Assembly: GCA_905221605.1 (NCBI GenBank) | Contig: CAJNDS010002809.1 | Coordinates: 126,001-190,000 of the forward strand | DNA: 64,000 nt | Reading direction: 5' to 3' | Source of the DNA: Symbiodinium natans | Lineage: Eukaryota > Sar > Dinophyceae > Suessiales > Symbiodiniaceae | Shown: positions 29,401 through 39,700 of the stretch, one piece after another | Layout of the letters: each line of letters starts with the position of its first letter | Position numbering within the stretch: the first letter of the stretch is position 1 | Position numbers and translations under genes: made by a program | Notes under the pieces: generated by a model | What the model was told of the DNA's origin: nothing | The model's database searches: none | Seen by the model: only the letters and a program-made list of their open reading frames with translations

Positions 29401-30256
29401 GCCCAAAAGCTTCCCAGGACAGCCAGAGGTCCTCCATCCGTTCCTCACTCTCCAGCGACCAAGCCGCCGCTCGAACAGGCTTCAATGCAGGCGCTTCGTT
29501 TGGGGTTTCGGGTTTTGGGTTTAGGGTTTCGGGTTTAGGGTTTAGGGTTTAGGGTTTAGGCTTTAGGGCCAGTTTAGGGTTTAGGGATCGAGTTTGCGTT
29601 TGAGTTGTTTACTGTTTTTGGTATGTAGCCCCAAGCCCTACAACCATTAAGACCCTAAAGTGTGGAGGGTTTTTCGGGTTTGGGACTCTTGGGGGGCCTC
29701 GGGGTTTGGGCTCTCAGCCACTTGAGTTGCGGTTTCGGGTTTAGGGTTTAGGGTTTAGAGTTTGGGCTCTAGGGTTGTTTTCCTTCAGCCCTGTCCCCCT
29801 GAACCTGAACCCCGAGAACCTACCCATCTCCCTTCTCCCTCCAGGGAGAGGGCGCCGGACACTCTTCTTCGACAAGTCGCCCGAGGTGCGGGTTTCGGAC
29901 CGGGAAGGGTTGAGGGTTTGGGGTTTAGGGTTTAGGGTTTAGGGTTTAGGTTTTGGGGGTTTAGGGGTTTAGGGATTTCGGGTTGTTTAACTGCAGGAGT
30001 TTGCAGGACGAAGCTGCAGCCACGCCTTGTGCGGCGAAGGTTCTTCGAAGTTTGCTGTGGCCACCCCAAACCCTAAACCCTAAACCCTAAACCCTAAACC
30101 CTAAACCCCAGGCTGCTGTTGTTCTTGCAACATCTTCCAAGTTGCTCGGAAAGTGCAGCTGTGCTCAGACTAGCGGTCCCCACGAGTCGAAGACGGCAGG
30201 AGATGGAGGCAATGTTCCAAGAGGCACTCAATGAGGAGGAGGACGCCCGACTCTGA
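24241..30256 (+). CDS. Complete multi-exon gene, Ser/Arg/Pro-rich protein of unknown function
   Basis: Starts ATG at 24241 (good context GCCGCCATGG) and stops TGA at 30254-30256. Exon islands: 24241-24285, 24637-24693, 24816-24914, 24985-25041, 25233-25263, 25338-25402, 25563-25689, 25839-25909, 26122-26195, 26658-26768, 26887-26930, 28022-28096, 28618-28664, 28833-28909, 29386-29503, 29845-29885, 30007-30062 and 30112-30256. The middle is low-complexity Ser/Pro/Gln-rich with RRT and SRRR patches, probably disordered. The C-terminus is helical ([20 protein letters not shown]). No domain recognised. Introns hold F2, F3, F5, F1 and F11 elements and long TTTAGGGG arrays. Confidence 0.6.
24637..24914 (+). 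CDS. Two exon halves split by an F3-type introner
   Basis: [19 protein letters not shown] (24637-24693), then [20 protein letters not shown] then [13 protein letters not shown] (24816-24914). If the intron starts at GACTAGG (a GA donor) and ends CAACCAAG, the frame joins exactly. Confidence 0.6.
24690..24815. mobile_element. Family F3 introner-like element
   Basis: Left CTTGG-ACTAGGA-TGCCCAGTAG (the terminal repeat carries an insertion), right GGGTTACTGGGCAACCAAG. Duplication not clear. Confidence 0.65.
25062..25190. mobile_element. Family F5 element
   Basis: ACATGGGGATTTCCGAAAAT, AGGGGTACCTAATTGGG and AGGGGATCCTACTAGATG blocks match, in part inverted, 57165-57290 and 52240-52350. Confidence 0.5.
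25463..25562. mobile_element. Family F2 element
   Basis: GGGATGTTCACCCTTATACT at the left, GGGGGGAACATCCC at the right; the internal CTAAGGATTATAG and ATCTCCTTTAGGGA arms pair. Confidence 0.8.
25563..25689 (+). CDS. Exon after an F2 element
   Basis: It reads [20 protein letters not shown] then [20 protein letters not shown]. Confidence 0.5.
25839..25909 (+). CDS. Exon left of an introner
   Basis: It reads [20 protein letters not shown] then SQK, ending at the GAAG duplication. Confidence 0.65.
25910..26117. mobile_element. Family F3 introner with a telomeric array inside; duplication GAAG
   Basis: Ends CTTGGCAGCCCAGTGG and GTGACTGGGCTACCAAG. GAAG flanks at 25906-25909 and 26118-26121. Nine or more TTTAGGG units sit inside at 26004-26078. 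Removing the element and one GAAG joins SVVDASQK to [14 protein letters not shown] in frame. Confidence 0.88.
26122..26195 (+). CDS. Exon right of the introner
   Basis: It reads [20 protein letters not shown] then LGHRSP. Confidence 0.65.
26224..26435. repeat. TACA/TATACA/TGTACA microsatellite
   Basis: About 200 bases of alternating purine-pyrimidine DNA. It gives the false Tyr/Cys/His/Ile-rich frames seen on both strands. Confidence 0.95.
26658..26768 (+). CDS. Exon, Pro/Gln-rich
   Basis: It reads [20 protein letters not shown] then [17 protein letters not shown]; acceptor CTTTCAG. Confidence 0.65.
26770..26880. repeat. CCCTAAA array
   Basis: About 15 units, ending a few bases before acceptor CGCAG of the 26887-26930 exon. 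Confidence 0.95.
26887..26930 (+). CDS. Short exon
   Basis: [14 protein letters not shown] with donor CCG|GTTTGAGG. Confidence 0.6.
27020..27560. repeat. TTTAGGGG 8-base array with a TTTTGGGG block
   Basis: Over 50 units of the 8-base TTTAGGGG, with interspersed TTTAGTGGTTAAGGGG units (27240-27410) and a pure TTTTGGGG run (about 27465-27525). The run matches the telomere repeat of hypotrich ciliates, but here it is an internal variant. Confidence 0.95.
27731..27860. mobile_element. Family F2 element, adjacent to an F1 element
   Basis: CTTATACAAACAGTCCTTAA pairs with GAAGGACTGTTAGTAT and ends GGGGGAACATCGC. The F1 element begins five bases further on. Confidence 0.75.
27865..27985. mobile_element. 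Family F1 element, nearly perfect palindrome
   Basis: TACTTCGAGGCTCATGGTAC at the left and GTACCATGAACCTCAAGTA at the right. The inner ACTTATAACTGTAC repeats also pair, so the whole 121 bases can fold. Confidence 0.9.
28022..28096 (+). CDS. Exon, Arg/Ser-rich
   Basis: It reads [20 protein letters not shown] then AKLCR; RRTSFAD looks like a basophilic kinase site (R-R-x-S). Confidence 0.6.
28100..28258. repeat. TTTAGGGG/TTTAGGG array
   Basis: About 12 8-base units flanked by 7-base units, directly after an exon. Confidence 0.9.
28618..28664 (+). CDS. Short exon
   Basis: [15 protein letters not shown] with donor AT|GTAGCG. Confidence 0.5.
28833..28909 (+). CDS. Exon
   Basis: [20 protein letters not shown] then GGGSK. 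Acceptor ACAGCAG, donor G|GTCCTT. Confidence 0.6.
29386..29503 (+). CDS. Exon, Ser-rich
   Basis: [20 protein letters not shown] then [19 protein letters not shown] second open frame overlaps; this one has the more protein-like composition. Confidence 0.55.
29845..29885 (+). CDS. Short exon after a pyrimidine tract
   Basis: [13 protein letters not shown] with acceptor CTCCCTTCTCCCTCCAG and donor GTGCGG. Confidence 0.65.
30007..30062 (+). CDS. Exon
   Basis: [18 protein letters not shown] after acceptor TTTGCAG. Confidence 0.55.
30112..30256 (+). CDS. Terminal exon with stop TGA
   Basis: [20 protein letters not shown] then [20 protein letters not shown] and EEEDARL, stop at 30254-30256. The basic-then-acidic amphipathic end is probably helical. 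Confidence 0.7.
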
Positions 30257-30299
30257 TAAGAAACTTTAGGGTTTAGGGTTAAGGGTTTAGGGTTTAGGG

Positions 30300-30700
30300 T
30301 TTAGGGAGTAGTAACAGAAAAAAGCTTTCACGACATTGGTTAAGAGTTTGACATGCTCGTGCCAGAGAAAGAACTTTGCTAAGAAGCTAAGTTGTAGCAA
30401 CCATGTATTCTCTTATTGGTCCCTTTGTAATTCTACTATAAGAACCCCAACACCCTAGTCTAACTATTCAGGCCCCTTTTGTAGTTGCTTGAAAAAGGCG
30501 GCGGTTTCTGTGCAAGGTGGCGGCACACCTGGGCGAGCGAGATCATGCCAACACCCTACAGACCAGCAAGTGCCAAAACCCTCGTCCCCAAACACCAAAC
30601 CCATCCTAAACCCCCCAAAACCCGAATTAAGCCTCAAGACCCTAAACCCGAAACCCTAAACCCCAAACCCGGAACCCTACAAACCCCAACCCCTAAACCC
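30300..30700. other. Intergenic or 5' part of the channel gene
   Basis: Holds an introner-like piece (30417-30480, TTGGTCCCTTTGTAATTCTA) resembling 51520-51600, and an open stretch reading EKGGGFCARWRHTWASEI. Followed by degenerate CCCTAAA DNA. No confident start codon for the channel. Confidence 0.4.
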
Positions 30701-30704
30701 TAAG

Positions 30705-30771
30705 ACCGAAGCGCATCCCGAAGGAAGACGATGACAGTGAACCGGCCGTCACCATAAGCCGTCGCGCCTCG
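30705..30771 (+). CDS. Channel N-terminal exon
   Basis: [20 protein letters not shown] then AS, with donor TCG|GTACGC. ISRRAS is a likely kinase site. Confidence 0.55.
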
Positions 30772-33700
30772 GTACGCTTGAGCATCGCCCCGTTTTTTTT
30801 TTTTTTTTTTTTTTGGGGGGGGGGGGGGGGGGGGCGTTAGGTTGGGATGTTCCCCCGTATACTAACAGTCCTTAAGAGGGATTGGAAGAAGAGGTACTAC
30901 AATCCCTACTAAGGACTGCCAGTAGAAGGGGGAACATCCCAAGGGTAGGGTGAATAGTATTATTCAGGATAAGGCTGCCGGGTTGAGGGCTCAGGGTTTA
31001 GGATGTTGAAGGGCTTGGGGTCCATAAGGTTTACACTACTAAACCCTAAAAACCTGAAACCCTAAACCCTAAACATGTAGGGCTTAGGAGGGTACCTCAA
31101 GAGACCGCACAGTTTTGAGGCCCCGGCCATGTCTGGTGGGACCTTCGGGGGCTTCTGGGCTGAGCCTTAAAGGCCTCGAAAGAGGGTTTAGGGTTTAGGG
31201 TTTAGGGTTTACGAGTTGGGCGACATTGATCTGGGCTAGATCTAATCTAGACTCCGCCCAGTGGGAGCTCTGTGTCATCGAGAATGGAGAAACCCCATCA
31301 CTCGGGGACATGCAAGGTGACCAAGCCCTGAGCCCGAAACAAATGTCGGCTGCGACCTTCACCAGTCTTGACAGCCTGTGCAGACAAAGAAGACTCCTGT
31401 ACAGATAGCACCTCAATGCCCTAAGCCCTGTAAACTTATAGCTCCGAAACCCGCAAGCCCCAAACGCTACACCATCCTCTACCCTGGAATCTGGGTTTAG
31501 GGTTTAGGGTTTAGGGCTTAGGGCTTAGGGTTTAGGGTTTAGGGTTTAGGGTATAGGGTATAGGGTTTTTCAATGCAAGAACCTGCCCTTTCGTTCGATC
31601 GTTCGAGGCGACTGGCTTGGCGGATGGCTCGGGAGAAGCCGAGCAAAGCTGAAGCAGATGCTTGAAACAGCCGCCCGTCTTTCCTGCGCGTGCTGGGATT
31701 GAGATTTAGGGTTTGGGGTTTGGGGTTTAGGGTTGCCCACTACTACCCCTTCCTGATGAGCTGCTTCTCCCAAGCTTGTGCCTGCAAGGTCATATTTCTG
31801 GCCTCGGTTTAGGGTTTAGGGCTTACTGCTTCGCATCCTATTACAGCCCAAAAACACAAAAATCAAACCCCCCAAACAACGTTTAGGGTTTAAGGTTTAG
31901 GGCTGCCCCTCCCCCTCAACGACCTTGATTTGGGCTAAACCCCTAACCCTAAACCCCAAACCCTGAAGCCTAAACACCCAAACCCTGAATGTGTCAAGCT
32001 GAGGATGGCTTTGAGATGCTCATCTCCACCTGCATCCTCTGCAACGTGGTTGTCATGTGCTGCGTTGCGCGGCCTGGCTGCCAACCCTAAACCCTAAACC
32101 CTAAACCCTAAACCCTAAACCCTAAACCCTAAACCCTAAACCCTAAGCCCTAAACCCTAAACCCTAAACCCTAAACCCTAAACCCCTATGAGGGGGTGCT
32201 GCAGCCGCACATGCAGGAAGTCGCAAGTCCCCTGTGAGGCAGTACCGCGGCCTCGACATCGGCTACAATATCGTCTACCCTGGCATGACTCGAAAGGCAG
32301 AGGAGCTGTGGCCAGGCCAGGCTTTGGGGTTTAGGTTTAGGGTTTAGGGTTTAGGGTTTAGGGTTTAGGGTTCAGGGTTTAGGGTTTAGGGTTTAGGGTG
32401 TAGGGTTTAGGGTTGGGGCTTCCCTAAACCCTCAACCTTGTGTCTCAAAGAGCTTCAGGAGTTTAACAGGTTTGGGTCTTTGAGCCGTGCGTTTCGACCT
32501 GCGTCTTTCTTGTGGCTTTCGGGTGGCGCGGTTGGTGGTTTCGAGCTTCCTCGTTTGCATGGAATACCAGGGGTATATAAGGGGTACCCTTTTGAGGGCC
32601 CATATGAAGGCATATTAAGGGAGCATGTAACTACCCTAAGAAACGCGGCTGTTGCGTTTGTTGAATGTGGCTAGTGGCTGTTTCCAATGTTGACTTTGCA
32701 AAAAAAACGAACGGTCTTTGACCGTGATTTTCTAGTCCTGCGGCTGATCACTTCTGCCTTAGTGGTGCAAACGGGTTTCCACTATGCTTGCTGAATGTGT
32801 CTTTGATGGTGAATGTGTCTTCCGTGTTTGCTGAATGTAGATGTGCTGCTGAATGTCGCCGCCGACTTGCTACAATGTTGCTTTCGTGTATTTGAACTTC
32901 TCTCTTGAATGCGCTATTGCCCCTTCCCTTTCTGACAGGCCTGCCGCATGCCCTTCAGCACCTGGACACATTCTTCACGGTGATCTTCAGCTTGGAGCTA
33001 CTGTTGCGGCTGCCCCTTGCATGGGAACCCCAAACCCCAAAGGCCTCCTAAAACCCAACGGCCTGAACCCTAAACCCTAAGCCCTAAACCCTAAACCCTA
33101 AACCCTAAACCCTAAACCCTAAACCCGTTGGGGTCTTCAGGGTTCTTGCTTTCAAGGGTGCTTCGTGCCGTGGCCGCAAGCACTGCGACCCTCGGGACCT
33201 TTTTAGAGGGCAGGCAATTTAGGGTTTAGGGCTCATGGCTGAGGGAAGTCTTGGATCTCTTGAGTTTAGGGATGTTTAGGGTTTGGGGTTAAAGGCTTAG
33301 GGGGGTCCAGGGGACAAGTTTGCGATTGTCCTTGGTGCAGGTTTTCTGAAACAATTTGAGCCGCGTAGTGGTGACAATGCTCGAATTGTGCCATAAGCAT
33401 GCGTCAGCACATCTCCTCAAATGTCTGAACCCTGTGCCCTAACTAAACACCATAAACTCCCGAAGTGAAGTAGCCGGCTTCTCTTAATTCTACTGTTCCG
33501 CACCCCCCCCCCCCTGTGCCCTTCTAGCTGAGAAGCCCTTAACCTCATGGGCTTCCCTACTAGCCCCCCTTTCTATACTGCCCCCCCACCTTAATTAGGC
33601 TCAATTATCCCTTGGGGGGGGAACCAAGGGGGGTACGTAGTATAGAGGGGGGGGTAGTAGGGGAACCCATGACAACCAAGTAGGGGTTTGGGGTCGAGGG

Positions 33701-36700
33701 TTTCGGTTCAGGGTTGCGGTGACCTACCTGGAGGTTCATGGTAGTGAGAACGGTACTTAGAACTCTACTTATGAACCATATTAGGGCACTTGAAGGCTTA
33801 TAAGTGGGTCATATGTACAGATATGATGTATCTTGTTAATAAGCTCTATGAACCTCCAAGTAGAAATTATCCTGTTTGTCCAGCGGGTCGCTCAGACACT
33901 CCGCCACCATTTCTTGGCTGGGGTTACATGCGAGAAGGGTTTAGGGTTTGAGTACCGTTGCCCTGAGACCCTGGAGCCAGAACCCCAAGCCCCAAACCTA
34001 AACCCTATAAACCCTGAAATTCTAAACCCTAAACCCTAAACCCTAAATCTTCAGGCCCCACAGCCTACGAGCCCCAAGGATCGTGTACCGGCTTGCCTTC
34101 TTCACGTTGGCTCTGTGCCATCCCCGCATTTGGGTTCTAGGGGCCTCTTTAGGGTTTCGGGTTTAGGGTTTAGGGAGTTGAGGGGGCGTGGTGTTTAGGG
34201 TTTAGGTTTTGGGGCTTTAGGGGCTTCAGGGGCTTCAGGGGCTTTGGGGTTTTTGGGGGTTCTAGGGCTTCTACTTTAGGGGCTTTGGGTGCTTTCGGGT
34301 TCTTAGGGGTTTTTGGGGCTTCTAGGGCTTCTACTGTAGGGACTTCAGGGGTTGCAGGTGCAGTCTGTACCCTGATGGCCATGAACCCCTACACCCTGGG
34401 GTTTAGGGTTTAGGGTTTAGGGTTTAGGGTTTAGGGTTTAGGGTTTAGGGACTGAACCGTAGCTGAGCGAGGATTGTTTGCGAGTTGAATCCATGGCCTG
34501 AAGAGTGCGAGGATGAAGGGCCCAAGTCCAGGGTTTTGGGGTTTTGGGGGTTTTGGGGGTTTTGGGGGTTTAGGGGGTTTAGGGTTTAGGGTTTAGGGTT
34601 TAGGGTTTCGGGTGGATTCACATGACATGCTGCCCCCCGCCACACCCTGGGGTGTAGCGAGCGCCATTTCCACATGGTATTTACTGCTGCTGCTTGGCGA
34701 GACACCCTAAACCCTAAACCCTAAGCCCTAAGCCCTAAGCCCTAAACCCTAAACCCTAAACCCTAAACCCTAAACCCTAAACCCTAAACCCTAAACCCTA
34801 AACCCTAAACCCAACAGGAACTGGCTAGACTTTTCGGTGGTCTTCTTCTCCCTCATAGAGCTGCTGGCCTCCTCCGTGCTCCTTGGCTGCTGCACCAGAG
34901 CTCCTGGAAGGGTCTTTGTTGGTAGAGGGCCTAAGGTTTAAGGTTTGGAGTGTAGGATATAGGGTTTCGGGCTTAGGGTTTAAGATTTGGGGTGTCGGAT
35001 ATAGAGCTTAGGGCCCTAGGTAAACCCTAAACCCTAAACCCTAACTAAACCCTAAACCCTCAACCCTAAACCCTAACTTCTAAAAAGGTAGCAGTATTGT
35101 GATACGGTTACTGGCCTAAGCTGCCAGGCCCGGCTCGTCGACCGCCCCTTGGTGGCAACCAGGCAGGCGTGTTGCGCAGGGCTGAGGGCTGCAGGGCGGT
35201 TTAGGTTTAGGGTTTGGGGTTTGGGGTTTAGGGTTTAGGGTTTAGGGTTTAGGGTTTGGAGTAGTAGCAACTGGGGCTTGAAGTAGGGTGACAGTAGTGA
35301 GAACTGGTTTTCGCCCTTTTGTAGGGGTAGGTAAACCCCCCTAAGTGCCAATTAAACCCTGAACCCTGGAACCCTAAACCTTGAACCCCGGATTTGGTCA
35401 CAGTTTTCGGGCATGAAGCACACGATTTTGGGTGCGCGGGCCCGGCTAGCTAGCTCTGAGATCGTTCAGGGATAGCCCTAAACCCTAAACCCTAAACTGG
35501 CCCTAAACCCTAAGCCCTAAAACCCTAAACCTCCTCGGCCAAGGTCCTGCGACTGGTGCGCCTGGCGAAGCTTGCGCGCGGGCTGCGGGTGGTTCGCATG
35601 GCCAGGGTTATGGACTCGCTTCACCTGCTGCCCCTCGCACTTTGTTGACATGCACAGGGTTTAGGGTTCCGGGCATGTACACCTACATATGCTGCACAGT
35701 CGTCGCATGGCTCCAAAAAAGAGAAAGTGAACGAGGTGGATCCCAATCTGGGCAATGTTGCACTCAGATATGGTTCCATAAAACCAAGTTCTCTCAACTC
35801 ACCGGTGCCTTGCCAAATGCAACGGGCCCAGTGAAGCAGCGGGAACATGAGCACGTTTTGGCCCCTTCAAGGGAAATTTGGCCAAGGACGTCCGAAACCC
35901 TAAATCCCTCAGAGCCCTACAAACCCTAAACTCCCTGAACTCCCTGAACCTTGCTTGTGAGGCTGAAGAGTATCGGTGCAAGCTTCTCAATGCTACTTTG
36001 GTCCATGCTGCTCATTGGCGTCATTCAGTGCACCGCCGGCCGCGCGGAAGCAGCGAGACCAGGGGTTGAGGGTTTAGGGTTTAGGGTTTAGGGTTCAGAG
36101 TTCAGGGTTTAGGGTTTAGGGTTTAGGGCAAGCGCTTCGATGGCTTGTTGAGAGGGTGCAAGGGCCCAGTTTTCAGGGTTCGAGTTTCGAGGGGTTTTTA
36201 GGGTTTTAGGTTTTGGCTTTTTGGGGGGTTTTGGGTGGGGTCTAGGGCCTAGGGGTCTAGGGTTTGGGGTCTAGGGTTTGGACCATCAGTTTGCGCCCCC
36301 AAGCAGGCATGATCATCGGATATCTGGTCATGGACCACCTGGAACAAGACACTTCCCAGCCGGAGGAAGTGCGGCACCTGATCTACAGGCGGGGAAGACT
36401 CAAACTCACCCTAAACCCCATAAAGTCTATAAACCCCCTAAACCCAATGAACCCTGTAAACCCTGTAAATCCTGTAAACCCTACAAACCCGGTAAACCTA
36501 TAAACCATATAAACTCTATGAACCCTGTAAGCCCTTGCTGAAGCCTCGGAAGGATCTTACTGGGTTCTTAGAAGGGACGGAGGTACCTTATATCCCTCTG
36601 TAGAGCTTACGGTTTAGGTTTAGTGGTTAGGGAGCTCTTCGGGTTAAGGGTTGAGGGTTAGGGTTTAGGTTTTGCCTTGCCTACTTTGGAGAGGTATTAC

Positions 36701-39700
36701 GGCACGTTCACCTACACCATCTTGACCATGTTTGCCTCTTGGTCGCCGGTGCAAGTTCCCGAATGTTTGCTGCCCAGCACGCAGTTTTTGCCTAAACCTT
36801 GAGGGGCCATGGACGTGTGGAATGAAATCCCTAATCCCTAAACCCTAAACCCTAAACCCTAAACAAACCTGAGGAAGTGATTTTTGCCAACTGGCCGATT
36901 CCCTGCCGCATCCTCGTGGATCACGTGGATGAGTGGTACCTGGGTCGTGCTTTGGGATATCTTTTAGGGGTTTAGAGGGTTTAGGGTTGCTTTCCTTGTA
37001 AGGGAACCTGTTCATACATAATTGTCAAAGTGTTTAAGCACAACCAAGGTACTCCATGTTCTTTATTATCTACCGCTGCGTGGTGGGACTTTTGGTGGCA
37101 CAAGGGTTCAGAGTTTGGGGTCTAGGGTTCAGGGTTTAAGGTTCAGGGTTTAGGGTTTAGGGTTTGGGGTTTAGGGTTCAGGGTTTTGGGTTTAGGGCAT
37201 AGAGTAGTTCAGGGTTCACGGTTTAGGGCTTCTTTTCCATGCCATCCCCTCAGAAGCCCTGAGTGAGTGCCAAGGCCCCTTCGCGTTCACTAGGCCTCCT
37301 TCCATTAGAATCTACCCCTAAACCCTAAACCCTAAACCCTAAACCCTAAATCCTAAACCCTAGACCCTAAACCCTAAACCCTAAACCCTAGACCCTAGAC
37401 CTTGTAAACCCTAAACCCGAAAACCCCTGAACCCCAAACAGGCTTCTGCGTGCTCAACGTCCGGATCTCAGAGCCGCGCAGTCCCAGAGCAGATGGACCT
37501 CACTGGGCTTCGGGGGGTCTGTTAAGGGTTTAAGGTTTAGGGTTTAGGGTTTAGGGTTTAGGGTTTAGGGCTAGGGCTTAGGGTTTTGGGAGCCATTCAG
37601 GGCTTAGGATTTTTTAGGGTCCAGGGAGTTAGGGTTTAAGGATTTTGGGTTTAGGGCTCAGGGATTTTGAGGGTTTTTGGGTTAAGCTCTTGGGTTTTCG
37701 GGTTTACCTTTCAGGGCTTTAGGGTTTCCTGGTTCAAGGGTTTTGAGGGCTTTGGGTTTCCAAGCTACAGTGTGAAATGTGAGGTGGTTGGTGCTGTCTT
37801 CGTTCAGCAAACGATGCTGCTTGGCAGAAAGGGAAACTTTTCGCAGCAAAGTCCAGGGCGTCACTTACTCTGTAGTCTCCGACTTTTCCTAAGCCCTAAA
37901 CAGGAAATCCTAAACTTCAACAGCCCGAAACGACCCTAAACCCGAAAACGACCCTAAACCCTCAACCCCTTGACCCCTAAACCTTAAGTTGAAAGCCCTG
38001 AGGAAGCTGGCAGCAGATGACCATGATCTCTTCATGCAGCAGCAGACCCGCGCTGCTGAAGCATACACGCGAAAGATCAAAGATGTGCGGCTCAGCTGCG
38101 CTTTTGCCCACTTGAGGCTTCAGGGCTTGGGATGTTCCCCCTTTATGCTAACAGTCCATAGTAGGGGTTATAATATTGGGTACTACAATCCCAAATAAGG
38201 ACTCTTAGTATAACTTGGAACATCCCAAGCTTAGGGCTTAGGGTATTCTGCAATGTCAATGTCAGTTCTGGTTGCTGCTGCGCGCTTCTGGAAGTTCTGC
38301 TTGTTAAGAGCCATCAACAAGTAACTACCCCAAACCCGAAATCCTAAACCCTAAAGCCTAAACCCTAAACCCCCGAAACCCTAAACCCTTCGCTCCCAGG
38401 TTTACGAAGCTGGACATGTCGGGCGTTGGCCCCAGTTGTTTTGCGGAAGCTGGTTGGGGAGCTCAAAATAGTGGCTGGGGTTTGGGGTTTAGGGTTTGGG
38501 GTTTAGGGTTTAGGGTTTAGGGTTTAGGGTGGTTACCTGACTAGGGCACCTTGGCTTCAGTTCGCGCAGCAGATGCCAGCTGTCGAGCCCAGGCGAGGGC
38601 TACATCTACATGGAGGACCTACTTGGAGGTTCATGGTACTTACCTAAACCCTAAACCCTAAACCCTAAACCCTAAACCCTAAACCCTAAACCCTAAACCC
38701 TAAACCCTAAACCCTAAACCCTAAACCCTAAACCCTAAACCCTAAACCCTAAACCCTAAACCCTAAACCCTAAACCCTAAACCCTAAACCCTAAACCCTA
38801 AACCCTAAACCCTAAACCCTAAACCCTAAACCCTAACCCTGAAACCCTTAACCTGTACTTATAACTGTACTTATAGCCCTCTTAGGGCACTGAAGGGGCT
38901 TATAAGTGGGTTATAAGTATAGGTGTAAGCATAGCGGACCTTTCTCATGGGAGTCTACCTCGGAGCCCTTTGGGTTTGGACCCTTTTTACAGATACCTCT
39001 AAGGGAAGTATAAGGGCCATATTAGGAGAATATTACGGGAACCTCGTAGGGGTACATCCGTAGGGGTCCCAGTATGACTCCCTTGATTATCGTTGAACCA
39101 TGTTGAGTTGAACCTCTTGTGAGAGCCCGAGACTTTGTGAGCCCTTAAACCGCAAGCCTGAAGCACCAACACCTAGCTAAGAATGAGGGTTTCGGGTTTA
39201 GGGTTTAGGGTTTAGGGCCAAGTTTAGGGTTTCGGGTCATAGGCAACCCCAGGAGTTTGTGGAGATCCTCAACACCCCGACGATGCGCCTGGGCTGCACG
39301 CCGACGCTGTGGAGAGACCTAGAAACCCGACCCCCGGAATCCCTAAACTCCCTACATCAACTTGTATGAAGGGTTTAGGGTTTAGGGTTTGGAGGTTTGG
39401 AGTGGAGAGTCCCTAAACCCTAGGGCTTAGGGTTTAGGGACTCTCAACTCCAAACCTCCAAACCCTAAGCCCTAAACCCTAAACCCTAAACCCTAAACCC
39501 TTAAACCCTTAAACCCTTAAACCCTAAACCCTAAACCCTAAACCCTAAACCCTAAACCCTAAACCCCAAACCCTAAACCCTAAACCCTAAACCCTAAACC
39601 CTAAACCCTAAACCCTAAACCCTAAACCCTAAACCCTAAACCCTAAACCCTAAACCCTACCCCCCCCCCCCCCCCCCCCCCCCAGGTCGCATTTCATGGC

